From: Holothuria scabra
Taxonomy: Eukaryota > Echinodermata > Holothuroidea > Aspidochirotida > Holothuriidae
Length of the DNA stretch: 64,000 bases
Direction: 5' to 3'
Assembly: GCA_037179385.1 (NCBI GenBank)
Contig: CM074196.1
Location: 31,021,986 to 31,085,985, forward strand
Shown here: positions 49,149 through 61,614 of the stretch, piece by piece
Layout of the letters: the number at the start of each line of letters is the position of its first letter
Position numbering within the stretch: position 1 is the stretch's first letter
Position numbers and translations under genes: made by a program
Notes under the pieces: model-generated
What the model was told of the DNA's origin: nothing
Seen by the model: only the letters and a program-made list of their open reading frames with translations
Database searches by the model: none

Positions 49149-51764
49149 ATGAGTTGTCTTAAATTTTGCACCTTCAATACTAGGGGATTAAGAGGCAATA
49201 AGAAGCGAAGAAAAATATTTGCTTACTTCCACCGTAATAATTTTGACTTAATATTCCTTCAAGAAACTCATTCCGTTGACACAGACGAAAAATTTTGGAC
49301 TAATGAATGGGGTGGGAAATCATATTTTTCACATGGTACTCCCCTTAGTAGGGGTGTGGCAATTCTTGTTAAACCTTCAGTTTCTTTTACCTTATGTAAT
49401 TTCTTTAATGATAACGCGGGCCGCTTTATTATTCTTAATATTATTATTAGTAATATGAAACTGGGATTGATCAACATTTATGGGTTCAACACTGATAGGG
49501 AGGATCTGTTTAAAAATATTGGGCATCATATATCAAGTCATGATTGGAACGCCATTATCTGGGGAGGTGACTTTAACCTCGTCCTTAATCTGGATCTTGA
49601 TAAAATTGGTGGTTTGCCCCAAACCAATTTCCGTGCCCGTACAAGTTTGATTAACATTATGAACCAGCATGATTTGATTGATGTTTGGAGAGACAGAAAC
49701 CCCAAAACTAAATATTTTACCTGGCATTCTAACATCGATGCCTCTATTCATTGTAGACTAGACTATTTTATTGTATCCAGACACCTGAGAAATTCCATTA
49801 CAGATACTTCGATCTCGTCCCTTTTTGGCTCTGATCGCTCATGTGTGTCCCTTACTTTAAGAATTGGTCTTACTAGAGGTAGAGGTATGTGGAAGTTAAA
49901 CACATCTCTTTTAGGTGACCCCATCTACATTGATCTTATTAAAAGCACAATTCATAACACGGTAAACACTTGTAATCTCGACCCTAGTCGACTGTGGGAA
50001 GCTTGTAAAGTTAACACTAGATCTGTATCCATTGATTACTCTAGATCCGAGGCCATTCAACGTAAAAAGACAGAACGTGAATTGATAGAAAAGCTTTCCA
50101 GATTAGAGCAGCAAAATGCGAATTCCCCGTCAGATTCAATTAACTATCAGTTACAGGAGGCCAGAGCTACCCTGGATTCTCTCTACGAGTATAAACTACG
50201 GGGTATTATTGTGAGATCCAGAGCTCGTTGGTCAGAGGAAGGAGAAAAAAACACAAAATATTTCCTTAATTTAGAGAACAGTACTAAATCACAGAATTGT
50301 ATACATGAACTAATTTTAAGTAATAATATTACTATTTGTTCTCAAAAGGATATATTGGATGAAACTCATCGCTTTTATAGTAAGCTTTACACTAAACGTA
50401 AAAACATAGACTCTTCCAATTTTTATAATAATTTTGATCTACCTCACGATAAGCTCTCCTTGGAACAGCAACTGAATTGTGAGGGTAATCTTAACTTAAA
50501 TGAACTAAGTAGTTCCCTTCTAGCTATGTCTAACAGTAAATCACCAGGCTCTGACGGTCTCCCCACTGAGTTTTACAAAACATTTTGGCAAGAAATTAGT
50601 GGGCTTGTCCTGAATTCCTTTAATTATGCTTTCCATACTGGTTATATTGCCGATGAGCAGGGAAGAGCCTGCATCACTCTCATTCCCAAGCCTTCAAAGG
50701 ATCACCGCTACATCAAAAATTGGCGTCCCATAGCTCTTTTAAACGTTGATTATAAAATTGTTGCAAAAGCTCTTGCAAATCGTCTAAAGGGCGTTCTCTC
50801 TTTTCTAATTAGCCCCGAGCAGACCGGTTCCTTGAAAGGCCGCTATATAGGAGAGAATATCAGGTGTATTTTGGACCTTATCAATTACTGTGATACCTAT
50901 TCCGTGCCTGGTGCGCTTTTATTCTTAGACTATGAAAAGGCGTTTGATAGCCTTGACCTACAGTTTCTATATAACACCCTTGCTTTTTTCAATTTTGGTA
51001 GCGATTTCAGAACATGGATTATGACACTATACACTAATATATCATCTTGTGTTATGAATAATGGTTTCTCCACTGGTTTCTTCAGAGTTTCTAGAGGGGT
51101 TCGCCAAGGGTGTCCTTTAAGCCCGTACCTCTTTATTCTCTGCACTGAGATTCTTAATTGTTTAATCAAGTTTAATAGTAATATTCAAGGTATTTCAGTT
51201 GGTAATAGCATCTTAAAAATCTCTAACTATGCTGATGATACTGTCATCATTACCGATGGCTCTGAAAGGTCAATTTATGAAGTTATTGATGTACTTGAAA
51301 GATTTTCAAATGTTTCAGGTTTTACAGTAAATCTTGATAAGTCATATCTCTTTCTACTCGGTCCTTTTTTACAACGCCCCGCTGCTTATTTTAAAAATTT
51401 CCCATTGCGAGTTAGTGATGGTCCTATCAGGTACCTAGGGATATCCTTTACGCATCGACAAGATGATTTCTTCAAGTTAAATTATTTACCAAAACTCTCT
51501 CGTATAGAAACTCTTCTGAATCAATGGTCTTCTAGAGACCTCACACCTATAGGAAAAGTATTGATCATAAAAACATTTGCTATTTCCCAGTTAGTCTATT
51601 TACTGTCGGTTTTACCTGATCCCCCAAAACATTACTGTCGTGCACTAGATACCCTTTTTCATAATTTCACCTGGTCAAATAAGCCCGACAAAATCAAACG
51701 CTCTGTTTTGTTAAATACAAAATGTAATGGTGGACTTAAAATGATTGACGTAGAACTCTTTTAG
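49149..51764 (+). CDS. LINE ORF2 endonuclease-reverse transcriptase, 871 aa before a premature stop
   Basis: Residues 1-240 are an APE-type endonuclease with Asn10 (FNTRG), Glu39 (LQETHS), Tyr111, GGDFN (Asp141, Asn143) and RLDYF near 203. The terminal S-D-H is S-D-R at 228-230, losing the catalytic His. RT blocks follow: SPGSDGLPTEFYK, LIPKPSKD, NWRPIALLNVDYKIVAKALA, EQTGSLKGRYIGENIR, LFLDYEKAFDSLD, RQGCPLSPYLFIL and the catalytic YADD at 694-697. ORF2p would nick target DNA and copy LINE RNA in the nucleus. It ends early at TAG (MIDVELF*), while the C-terminal domain continues in other frames, so the element is defective. Confidence 0.85.
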   Translation: MSCLKFCTFNTRGLRGNKKRRKIFAYFHRNNFDLIFLQETHSVDTDEKFWTNEWGGKSYFSHGTPLSRGVAILVKPSVSFTLCNFFNDNAGRFIILNIIISNMKLGLINIYGFNTDREDLFKNIGHHISSHDWNAIIWGGDFNLVLNLDLDKIGGLPQTNFRARTSLINIMNQHDLIDVWRDRNPKTKYFTWHSNIDASIHCRLDYFIVSRHLRNSITDTSISSLFGSDRSCVSLTLRIGLTRGRGMWKLNTSLLGDPIYIDLIKSTIHNTVNTCNLDPSRLWEACKVNTRSVSIDYSRSEAIQRKKTERELIEKLSRLEQQNANSPSDSINYQLQEARATLDSLYEYKLRGIIVRSRARWSEEGEKNTKYFLNLENSTKSQNCIHELILSNNITICSQKDILDETHRFYSKLYTKRKNIDSSNFYNNFDLPHDKLSLEQQLNCEGNLNLNELSSSLLAMSNSKSPGSDGLPTEFYKTFWQEISGLVLNSFNYAFHTGYIADEQGRACITLIPKPSKDHRYIKNWRPIALLNVDYKIVAKALANRLKGVLSFLISPEQTGSLKGRYIGENIRCILDLINYCDTYSVPGALLFLDYEKAFDSLDLQFLYNTLAFFNFGSDFRTWIMTLYTNISSCVMNNGFSTGFFRVSRGVRQGCPLSPYLFILCTEILNCLIKFNSNIQGISVGNSILKISNYADDTVIITDGSERSIYEVIDVLERFSNVSGFTVNLDKSYLFLLGPFLQRPAAYFKNFPLRVSDGPIRYLGISFTHRQDDFFKLNYLPKLSRIETLLNQWSSRDLTPIGKVLIIKTFAISQLVYLLSVLPDPPKHYCRALDTLFHNFTWSNKPDKIKRSVLLNTKCNGGLKMIDVELF

Positions 51765-52856
51765 GAAAGCTTAAAGTGTAAGTAGGTTAAACTTTATCTC
51801 GAAGATGGTTTCAGAGGGTGGAAAGCTTTCTTTGGCCTGGCTCTGAGACCTTTTGGTGGTAAATTTCTCTTTGAATGTAACTCCAAAAAACTGACATTGT
51901 CATTTCTAATACTTTCATTTATGAAGTTTGTAGTGCTTGGTCGGACTTTAATTTCCGCCCTACAGTTCATTATTCAAGCCAATATGTTTTAAATAATTCA
52001 TGCATCAAAATTAATAAGTGTCTTGTTTATTCAAATTTGTTAATGACGAAAGGCGCCTTTATTGTAAAAGAATTTTTTCAGGATAATGGTGATGCATTGT
52101 CGTATGATGAATTTACCGCAAAATTTAATATTACCAGAAATTTTCCATTTATTTTTTATTACGGAATCCTGAGGGCAATCCCAAGGGACTGGACAGCCGG
52201 TATTATTCAGACTGAAACTCCTTCTGATAATGCCTTACGTCTTATAAGCTATACAAGCAGCCCTCGTCCTACTAAAGTCGTTTATAATCACTTACTTAAG
52301 TCAAAACTTACGACCCCTAGAGCGGTCGTAAAATGGGAAGAAAATGGTATAACTAACATTAATTGGAACAAGGTTTTCTTGTTACCTTACGTTGCTGTTC
52401 GTAATACTAAAGTTCAATATTTACAATTTCGATATATTCATAGAATCATTGGCACCAACTCCTTTTTTACACAAAATTAAAGTTAAAGAATCCCCTATGT
52501 GTAGTTTTTGAATTCTGATATTGAAACCCTTGAACACCTATTTTGGTCTTGTAAAGTAACTCAAGTATTTTGGCAATCCATCTTTGAACTTTGTCTCTCA
52601 CACAACTACTCTCTTACCTCAGATTGTGTAATGTTTGGCCACTATAATGATATTAATAATCCGATTAACTTTTTAATATTGCATGCAAAAAATTTCCTAT
52701 ATAATTGTAAGCTTAATAACATTATACCAGAGGCACAAGCTTTTCTTTACAAATTCAAGTTTTTGTTAGAGGTGGAGTACCATATACTCAGTAAAAGAAA
52801 TGAGGTCTCACGTATTTTACGATTCTACGAAACTTTTAAAGGTATACATTAATTTA
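51765..52856 (+). pseudogene. Broken C-terminal domain of LINE ORF2
   Basis: Continuation in shifted frames: 52037-52480 (RNFPFIFYYGILRAIPRDW, VQYLQFRYIHRIIGTNSFF) and 52508-52852 (SDIETLEHLFWSC, VTQVFWQS). The second holds the remnant of the CysHis cluster, with a stop replacing the Cys after SPMCSF-like residues near 52507. At least three disruptions separate it from the RT. Confidence 0.78.
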
Positions 52857-53176
52857 CTTATAAGGGTTAGCAATGTCACAAAAGATTATGAAATGTGGTT
52901 TTGTTTCTTTTTTACTTCTCCATTTGTTGAAGAAAGCCTTGCTCCTCTTATGCATATGTAAATAAATGCGTTTGGAGGGCTTGTTTGTTTGTTTTTGTAT
53001 GAAATGATTAATAAGTACGTATACTGTGTATACATTATTCCTTCCAAATTGTTAGCTACTGAACTGTAAATATGTATATACTCTAGTTAACTTTTTAATT
53101 GCCTCTCAACTGTAAATATGTATATATGTATATATTATAATTTTCTGTAATAAATATAGTCTGTAATGTCTATACA

Positions 53177-55655
53177 ACAAAATGTCATGACATAATTGAA
53201 ATGTTATTGAGCCAAAATGTTGAAAAAGCTATTGTTTATATTTACTTTTAAGAATTCACTATGTAAAACATTACTCAACATCAAATGACACACTGTATGG
53301 ATAAAAAAAGAACTTAATAAATGAGATGGTGAAAAATATATATATATATATATGTTACAAAAAGGTGAGGCAACTGTTCTATTAACCACTTGTCACAGTT
53401 TCGACACAGGTTCGACACAGGTTTGGTATGGAAAACGTGTGGTGCTTAAAATTAGTGTTAACAAAGAATTCTGTCCCAAAGCCTGTGACTTAATATTAAA
53501 GTCTGGGAAAGGTTTGCCAAACCTGTGTCTAGAAGGTTCCAAAAACACAGGTTTCGGGCCCAAGAACACGAGTGATTCCTTTTGTTTGCCACGGGTGATC
53601 ACTCATTGTTGCAGACAAAGGCTGACGAACCTTTTTGGTAAGGGTCGTGTTTTTTGTTGAGTTCAAAGGTTATTCGGGATCAGTTTTCAAACTTGGTATA
53701 TTGATGTCTCAAACTGAGGGAAGAGCTCAAAGTCACGAGCTGTAATAGCGTAGTTCAAAGGTCATCTCGGGTCAGTTGGGACAAAGACTTGAAACACTTT
53801 GTATGTAAGTTATTAACATGATATCTCAAGATACAATTGTCTGACAGTTTTTAAATGTGTCACATAAATGCATCATGTTAAGAGGAAGTACTCTGCGACT
53901 TTTTAGTCTATTTGAAATGTCATCTGGAGTCAATAGTAAGGATCAAAGACTCGACACTCTTTACCCTTTGCTTAGTATGTGCAGAATGTATTGTTAATAC
54001 TGTCATGATGGAGTCAGTTTGGGGTTCAGAGAGGAGAGAAACCTTGACAGAAATCCACACCAAGTCATCCCAACCCCATAAATACCAAACAACTTCATGC
54101 CAAGTTGGGCCCCGTACCCCATATCACTCCATGTCAATTTACCCCTAATACATATCAAATTAATGAATGCCAACTCTCCCCCTAACAAGTACATACCAAA
54201 TTCCTCATGTCAACACGCCCCCATACATACCAAGCTCCCCATACCGTATCTGGGGTCTCCCTAGGTTAAACGCTGGAAACCTTGTTAATATGATACTGCA
54301 TTTTAAAGGGAATTTGTGTTTGCAATGGAATTTGATGAAAAGATGGTCCCTTTTCTTTTTAAGGGAGGTCAAATTTCATCTAGGGGTCACCTGAGTTCAA
54401 ACCTTGACTGTGTTAACACGATATGTTTGCAACTTGAATAGATTTCAAGTTTGGTTTGTGTTCATAAACATGTGTATGTCATATGGTGCATATGGTGTAA
54501 TGTTGGTCCCTATTGTTGTTATTTGACTGACTGAGAAGATATGGGTTATCATTTGGCATTGCTTGGAAAAGAACATCATCGACACCTCAATGTACTTTTT
54601 CATTTTGGTTACATTTATGGGGTACAAATTTGAAAGAAGATAAAGAATTTCTTGTGAGAGGCAAAAATCATGTCAAATTTCGGGAGACCTAAATAGCTGC
54701 CCGAATGCTTTCATACCTCTGCCAAAATTCAAATTTGGCGGAAATTTGGAAGAAAGTCTTCCCCTGCCTATTAGCATAGGGTCTTAATGGGGGATGGTCA
54801 CCCTTTCCTTTGCAATGGCTTGTACATAATATGTGTCTGTATGACATTTGGTGATATAAAAGTTACCTTAAGTTAAAATTTTCTATTCAATATTTTAACA
54901 CATTATAAGGGATCAAAAAGCATATGTTAGGGATAGCATGGCCCAGTGCCTCCCTACGGCTACGCTAGTTCTTGAAAATGTGTTCTCACTGTACCTTAAA
55001 ACCCATGTAGACCAAATGAAGAACGGTGCGTCTATTCCGCTCAACATGGCCCTTCCCGATATATCACCGTCCTTGGGGAGAGGTCAAGGGGAGTGACACT
55101 CTTCCTGGACACATTCCTCATTGAGAATTTTTTGCCCTTGGAAAAGGAATGAGATGCAAAACTTTCTAGAAATGATAGCACGTTTTAACAAGGATGACGA
55201 CCAATATAGGCTCGAGCCCTAATGTCAGAATTTGTATTCAGAATCTTTAATTCAGCAGTTTAATCCCACAGCAAAGCACTCTGCAACGAGACAATTCGTC
55301 TTTTTGGTTATTCGTGAAATGCTTGCGTCCTCGTGAGTTGTTATCAGAAGGTACAAAGGTTCTTCCTGTCTTCTTTAGGTGTCAATAAACAAACTACAAC
55401 ACGAAGTAAAAAGAATGTTCTATAATGACTATAAAACTGTAGTTCTTGAAACGTAACGAAGGTACACACACACACACTATCTCACGGGCGTATAGAAAGT
55501 AAATACTTAACCAAAAGGGAGGGTTAACGGTCAAAAAGCTTAGACTTGCTTCACTAACTGACAAAAGAACTGACAAAAGTATCGAGCTGGAGAATCAAAA
55601 ATAGCTTTTCTTGTTCTCGTAGATGGCTGTTGTAGTAAGAGATGTCGTATTCTCA
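53177..55655. other. Intron with diverged tandem repeats
   Basis: 53336-53352 is a short (TA)n. 53690-54440 holds spaced copies of ggtcatct-gg-gtca and acacgatat/catgatatctcaaga words, related to those at 43.4 kb. 54055-54245 is a short tandem series of about 36-40 bp units (atgccaa...cccc...acataccaa). 55300-55655 has no recognised feature. Confidence 0.5.
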
Positions 55656-55659
55656 TTTA

Positions 55660-56045
55660 TTCAAATCGCTACAATCTCCGTTGAAACGTTTACCCAAAGG
55701 GGTGTGGCCCTTTTTTAAACTCTTGCGTATGCCCTCTATATTTCGGACGCAGTTCCCCTCCAGTTTCACCAACGTAATGTTTACCAAAACAAAGACAATT
55801 TATTAGATAGATAACGGACTTTTGGTACACGTGATTGAATTAATAATAGTAAATTTATCCTTAGAGGAAAAGCTAACAAAAGTAGTTTTAGCTTTCAAGA
55901 CTCCACAGGTAACACAATTACGAGAATTAGTTTTAAAACAACCCTTAGACTGAATTTAAGGCTTAGTAAGGCTGGCAGGCGGGAAGGGAGCATTTTTCTC
56001 ATAGTCTTCGATAGAAGCGAAGTTTAGTTTGTTTGAGATGCCATT
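55660..56045 (-). pseudogene. Penelope-like element fragment, GIY-YIG
   Basis: On the minus strand: GCFKTNSRNCVTCGVLK (Cys cluster), TTFVSFSSKDKFTIINSITC, then in a +1 frame QKSVIYLINCLCFGKHYVGE (GIY-YIG core) and LRPKYRGHTQEFKKG. One frameshift between the linker and nuclease, stop soon after. RT absent. Confidence 0.75.
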
Positions 56046-56356
56046 GGTAGTTAATGCGTCAGTTTGACTTGAAGCGGGCGTAGACGACTTGTGGAGGAAT
56101 CGCGAAAATGTGACTCCATGGTACTAACCAAGTGGGATAAGTCTTCGGCCCTTGTTATAGTTGGAAAAGTAGATAGCGGTTCAGTCGGAAAAAACGTTAC
56201 TAGGAAAAGGGTAGAAGAAAAAACTTCGAAAATCAAATGGGATATAACCCCCCCCCCCCCCCCAACCCACACCTTTTGACCCACCATGCTTTTAAGACAG
56301 TCATTAATTATTTTGATTATCAATAACGTTTATGTGTTTTCATGTGTTTCAAATAG

Positions 56357-56482
56357 ATTTCGATGGATGCAGGTATTTTATAATAAACTGTGGCTATGGA
56401 GAATGTCGGAACTTACCCATAGGACACACTTGCGACTGTTACCCCGGATTTGAGATTGCGGATCACTCAGACGTTTGTACAG
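56357..56482 (+). CDS. Exon 6: EGF module, divergent calcium motif
   Basis: A 126-bp phase 1-1 exon with acceptor ttcaaatag and donor g|gtaaca. With the carried base it starts D-F-D-G-C: the usual Glu before Cys1 is Gly. Cysteines follow in IINC, GEC, HTC, DC and DVC. The Cys3-Cys4 loop (CRNLPIGHTC) has Asn at the second position but no Tyr/Phe at the usual place. It is a complete EGF fold, perhaps without full calcium binding. The intron before it contains the L1/Tx1-like LINE and a PLE fragment. Confidence 0.85.
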
Positions 56483-57874
56483 GTAACATTAACAAATGCA
56501 CCATTCAATTTCTGTATTATTTTATGTACATTAGCATACATACTAGATGCATATTCCAAAGGATTTTCACGTGGGTGTCTTGAAGAAGGCAAAATTATTC
56601 TACACCATGTTTTCAAAACTCTGTTGCGATACCATTTTTCTGACTCAAGATATCTCACTTTAAATAATGATTGTTTTTGTAACAAACTATCTCTGAGTTT
56701 CTCAAATCCGCTGAACGTTATGTCATGTGGGTACGTTTATGCAGATTCCTTTTGACTATCTTTAATATTAAATGATCTGTTTGTGCTTGAAAAATGATAC
56801 TTTGGAATGTTTCAATATCTGTTCCTGTATATCCAGCCTTACTCTATATCATATGTGGGGTTCCTCAGACAAACTAAATTATCAGATTAAACATCAATAA
56901 TGCAAGTTAATAAAATGGAACGTCAAATTACCGTGTCTCCATGACTTCACATCTTTTCCATAAGCCCCAGATCTCAAGAAAAAGTACATTTCTTTGAAAA
57001 CAAAGAAAAACCAATGCATTAATGAGGGCGTGTGTGTGTTCGTCTGTAGGTATGTTTGGTGTAACATACTGTATCTCACATGCATATTTCACATATGACT
57101 AATTTCTAGTAAAATAGCAATCCTGGAGCAGGATTGCAAGTGATCAGCTCATGTCAGCCTCATTCATTGAGCACTAGTAGCAAAGAGAGAAGGCGAATTT
57201 AACCGTGCTCATCTGCGAACACACTGGTTATGTGGTGCTTGATGCGCCGGTAGAATTTCTAATCCTAAAAATGTTAAAGTTGTAAAAGGATTTCTGTTGA
57301 AGCTATTCTTCATGCAAACTTAAAAAGGCTACTTTGGTTATGAGTCCACATCACAGGCTAAGTCTTTTATGTGACTGTTATATGATACATGCGATAAGTG
57401 AGAAGTTGTTGCTTGGTGCTGCAAAGACTAGAACATAAAATTTTAAGAAAGTTGCAGATAACTTGTAAAATGTGAGGTCTTGAACATATGAGATAAACAG
57501 GTTTTCCTGTAAAATTATTTTAGATTTTGGAAAGCTGTAGCAACAAACATGCCTTGAATGATGATCATAAGGTAAGCAGAAAATTGATAAATAGCGCTGG
57601 TTGCCTCATGTGGTATTGATACAAGGTAGGAAAAGACAACACAAAACGCACGTATCAGTTGTTAGAGGTATACGCTATTACTCTCTGAATGGAAGAATGT
57701 AGAATATGATGCACCTGTGTCGCACCTATTAGGATACTTTGACACAACTTTTGGAGAACTTTGACACACTCCTGCGTCACATCGCGAACGGACATGACGT
57801 ACATTAGACTTAACACTTATCAATTGTAAGAGGTACACTACGAGTCTTCGAAAGGTCAGTCAATTTTAGCTATG
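56483..57874. other. Intron, nothing recognised
   Basis: No coding or repeat signal could be supported between exon 6 and the inverted repeat at 57875. A C homopolymer lies just upstream of exon 6 at 56250-56264. Confidence 0.4.
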
Positions 57875-60126
57875 ACCGATGCCGATTATCTTAGGCTCTG
57901 ATACAAACGGTAGCGTAGCTAGGCATTTTTCTATGTTTCTACGGTACATTTTTTGCTATATCTTAAGTCCGCTTCCCATGGGTAAGACAAGGCCTGCGCT
58001 GATAGGGAAGAACCAACAAATAAGATTTTTGAAATGTATGGTTAAAATTTCTCAAAAAGCTTGGAAATGTCTCATACAAATGAAGGGTGAGTAGACATTA
58101 CACAAGTAGTGCCCTAAGGTGTCTTCACCTACCCGCATTATAAATAAGTTTATTGTGGATTTAGTGTAGAATAAGTCTCAAAATCTAACATCTCCATTGG
58201 TGTTAAGTTAAAATGATATAGTGAAGGGTGCAGGCCAAGTGTTAAAACCTACCTGGGTTGAGAATGTATGTCTGTAACATGTGCCTGGTTTGTTTCTTTT
58301 TTAGATATAGATGAGTGTCAGCAACCTGATGTGTACTGCGTCGATGGCCTTTGTTCTAACACAATTGGCAGCTACAGATGCTTCTGCGGGGCCAATTTCA
58401 GACTGATGTCTATGGACGGTTTAACCAGATGCTCTGGTAGGTCGTACTTTTTAACTCTTGATATTCATACAATTTCCCTGGTCTAATGCACTTACCAAAC
58501 GTTAGACTTCCCCCTTGGCCACCGGGAAAGATCGGTCAATGTCCGTTACCGGTCAAAGACGCCAAACATTTTTGTTCATTTACGCACCCTTCCGTCAGGA
58601 AATTTACGCTTCATTTCAAAGACTTTAGAGAACGTCCCGATAGAAGAGTTAACTTTGTAAATTTGACCGTGCTTCTGCAAACTATTTCTCAAAAAGCAAG
58701 TTCCTGGGTATTCGTTTTTGGGGCAATGCACTTGGGCAAATCCTCCATATCATCGGGATAAAAGGACCAACTGCACACCAACACGTGTTTCAAATTTTGA
58801 TTTCACATGACTTGGTGAAATTATTCCTTTTGGTTGAGGAGCTAGCCCCTAATTATTAACACTATGTAGAACAAAAGGTTAGAGGGTCCAATTCTTTTAA
58901 GGATACAGTGGCAACGAAAGAACCCATTTCTTGAGTTTCGCATTAGGGGCCATACAAACAAGTGGAACCCTAATAGGCCCCAAAAATGACAATCAATTAC
59001 ACTTTCGAGAACATCAATAATATCAAACACACTTTAAGTACCAGAACCAGTTAATTGAAATATGAAACTTTAGAAAACGATATTGACCACTTAAGAAAGG
59101 TCTCAGATTTGAAAACAAAGCTGAAATTGATTCTGTAATATCCCCACATATCAGTTGACAAAAAATCATTACTTACGAAAGGATGGTTGCGGGCATTCTA
59201 GCTTAAGAAGGGGTAAAATTGATCATATGACTCTTGAAAATACGTGGGAAACGCCGAAATTTAAATCAAATAAGTCAAATAAAGAGTATATTAAAAGAGC
59301 TTGATCAAGAGGCCCTCGTGACAGGTCCGATTCGGGTCCAAATAAGATCATTAAGCTGAAATATATTTTTCAGTCCTTTACTTGTACCCAAATCATCATT
59401 TTAAAAAGACAGCCTTTGACCTTTCACAGATCGCCAACGATAATGCCCGCAAAATCACGTCTTTTTTCCGAGAAGTACACTCTAAACAGCAGAAACAATA
59501 TGCTATGGTATTTTTATGTTCTTAAATCCTGAAATTACCGCAGTTTCGCAGATCAGTTGATTTGATTGATATCATATGCTATAATCGGTAGAAGACTAAG
59601 TGGACAGCAGACGTAAGGTGAACGTAAAATTGTAATACCTTTTCAAAAGCAAAAAAAAAAAAAAAAACAGACTTTTATTCATGAAGAGCGAAAAAGAATG
59701 CATTAACTGAAAGATTTTTTAAAGTCACATGGGCCAAAAGGTGGTAAGCTTCCTTTCGCGGAATTGAAAAGGGCACACGCTTTGTTCTTCCCACCATGCG
59801 AGAATGAACTCTACCAAAAATCCATTGCAGCAACATTGTTGCCACGGCATGTAACGTAGCATACAGGAACATCATTCCCAAGTATCCCATGCAGTAAACT
59901 TGTAGACAACTACTATCACCCTGTGGGAATCATTGGGCCCCAGATGCCCGAGTCAGTTAACTCATCTCACTAGGGATAATGTTATCACAAATGAAAACGA
60001 GGACGTTCCAGTAGGGCAATGTGACACAGACGATAGTGACACAAGTAAATCTGAAAATTTTCTCCCATAGAAAAATTGCCAAGCTACGTCGCTACTGAAT
60101 CAGAGCCTAAGATGATCAGCATCGGT
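57875..60126. repeat. 60-bp inverted repeats bracketing EGF exon 7
   Basis: The left arm 57875-57936 begins accgatgccgattatcttag. The reverse complement of 60067-60126 begins accgatgctgatcatcttag. Both continue through aggctctgat, a hAT-end-like ...gtagc..gtagct.ggca and tttttctatg. Exon 7 lies between them. Confidence 0.75.
58305..58436 (+). CDS. Exon 7: calcium-binding EGF module
   Basis: A 132-bp phase 1-1 exon with acceptor cttttttag and donor g|gtaggt. It begins D-I-D-E-C and continues with VYC, GLC, SYRC, FC and TRC. CSNTIGSYRC holds the full hydroxylation consensus. The start (QQPDVYCVDG) is close to exons 2 and 8, and some flanking intron is shared with them, so this is a third, more diverged member of the duplication series. 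The Cys5-Cys6 loop is longer (LMSMDGLTRC). It lies between 60-bp inverted repeats at 57875 and 60126. Confidence 0.9.
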
Positions 60127-60300
60127 AGTACTTATTCATTGCAAGAAAACTATTTTTCAGGTGTAAGAGAAAATACCGTACTTTAAACTTTTCGTTGCCA
60201 CGTTACCCTAATAGGATGGGACCTTCAAACATTTCGTTCCCGAGAGTTTAAATGATTAGGGGCTAGATCCCCAACTGTTTTAACCCATCAAAACCCAAAG
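58826..60300. repeat. Second inverted repeat pair overlapping the first
   Basis: 58826-58930 (gaggagctagcccctaat, ggtccaattc, gtggcaacgaaag) aligns with the reverse complement of about 60195-60300. The pair interleaves with the 57875/60126 pair, so the two cannot be nested hairpins of one element. Confidence 0.6.
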
Positions 60301-61614
60301 GAGGAATCTCAAGTGCGGTTGAAGCAGTCGAATCCGTCTATACATACTCTCTTGGTGAAAAAAAAAATGTTTTGAATCTGCCCTTAAAGAAGGGCTGCCT
60401 ACAGCCCGCCTATCACTAGTACATTGCACCCCTTGAGAAAAAACCTTTGTACACTACTTGTCATCTTTTGATCCGTGTGTCGGGAGAGCTTCACCAGGAA
60501 ACTAGTTGTCTCATTTTCCAAAGTCCTCCCGACCCTCCGGCAAAGGGCCGTTCGGCCAAACCAAACTTTAAAAATGCTTCCCGAAGAAGCTATTCGTCCA
60601 CCTAAGGGCGACACCTCAAGGCCTTCAGACCTGTCTCATTTTCCCATTGGATGTGACAAACCGAATTTACTGACCAAATCTGGTCCATTGGATTCGTACG
60701 GAGGTGTTACAATTCGACCCACTTTTGCAGAATTTTAGGTATTTAAAAAATGAAAACATAACCCGACTGGTGGCAATGACAACATACCCACCGGACTTTG
60801 AGGGGGATCCAGACCCACAAAGGGGGGGGGGGGACTGAATTACGAGAAAGCAGGGAACTGAGGGACACTGCTAATTTCCCGTATATTTTCCTGTTGATCT
60901 GGCGAAAAAAGGAATGCTGAGGCCGTGAAAGCCTCCCCCTTGGATCCGTGCCAGGGACTGGTAGGACAGGATTTTCAGTAACGAGATCACTTGTAATGTT
61001 GTACACTAAATGCCCATTGAAAATGTTACTGTGTGACGTCATGATCTATCTCCACTCTTCCTCTCTGATGTTCTGGTCTGGTAAGCACATTATACTGAAA
61101 GTACCCCGACAACGAGAAGGAGGAGCTTCCAAAGTTTCTATTCATGTGTGCATTTTCCTATTCATATCTGAACGGTCCCACAGTACCAAGTGAAAAACAA
61201 GTGAAAAAAACATGTTCTATGAGTAATTCATTACCCGCTATAAATTTGGAAAGTACTTTTTTAAAACAGGTGAAACAAAATAGGCTGTGATATACGACAT
61301 GAAACTGGCTGACATAAATCCAGAAATATCCTCGTACCGTCGGTCATTTAAGTCAAAAATACGTCTTAAATTGTGCATACACATTAGACCTACAATAGAA
61401 TACAAATTATACACATTGGTTGAAAAAATAGAAGACAGTGGCGAACGTCCCTTTACACAGCAACAAAGACACATCCTTCACTCCGACGATTTGTTTTCAT
61501 CCGAGCCAACCAGACGTCTTCATACTAGGAGAACACATGAACACATACTTTTGTAATATAAGATGGAATTATTTCTCCCTTTGGTATGGTAGTATAGATT
61601 TGAATTCATCATGT
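60127..61614. other. Intron with MITE copy and dispersed repeat
   Basis: 60525-60575 carries the ccggcaaagggccgttcgg repeat also at 27.0 kb. About 60790-60955 is the second copy of the 32956 MITE (cactgctaatttcccg, gttgatctggcgaaaaa), with a G run at 60823. No gene seen. Confidence 0.5.

Larger units (their letters stand above)
47933..53176 (+). mobile_element. Near-full-length L1/Tx1-like LINE
   Basis: A 5.2-kb unit: 5' UTR about 47933-48090, ORF1 48091-48882, spacer, ORF2 49149-51764 and broken C-terminal frames to 52852, then a 3' UTR with repeated ctgtaaatatgtatat and an AATAAA at 53149. Two-ORF structure with an ORF1 coiled coil and an APE endonuclease places it in the L1/Tx1 group. It lies in the intron between exons 5 and 6, in sense orientation, just after the 257-bp TA array. 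Confidence 0.85.
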
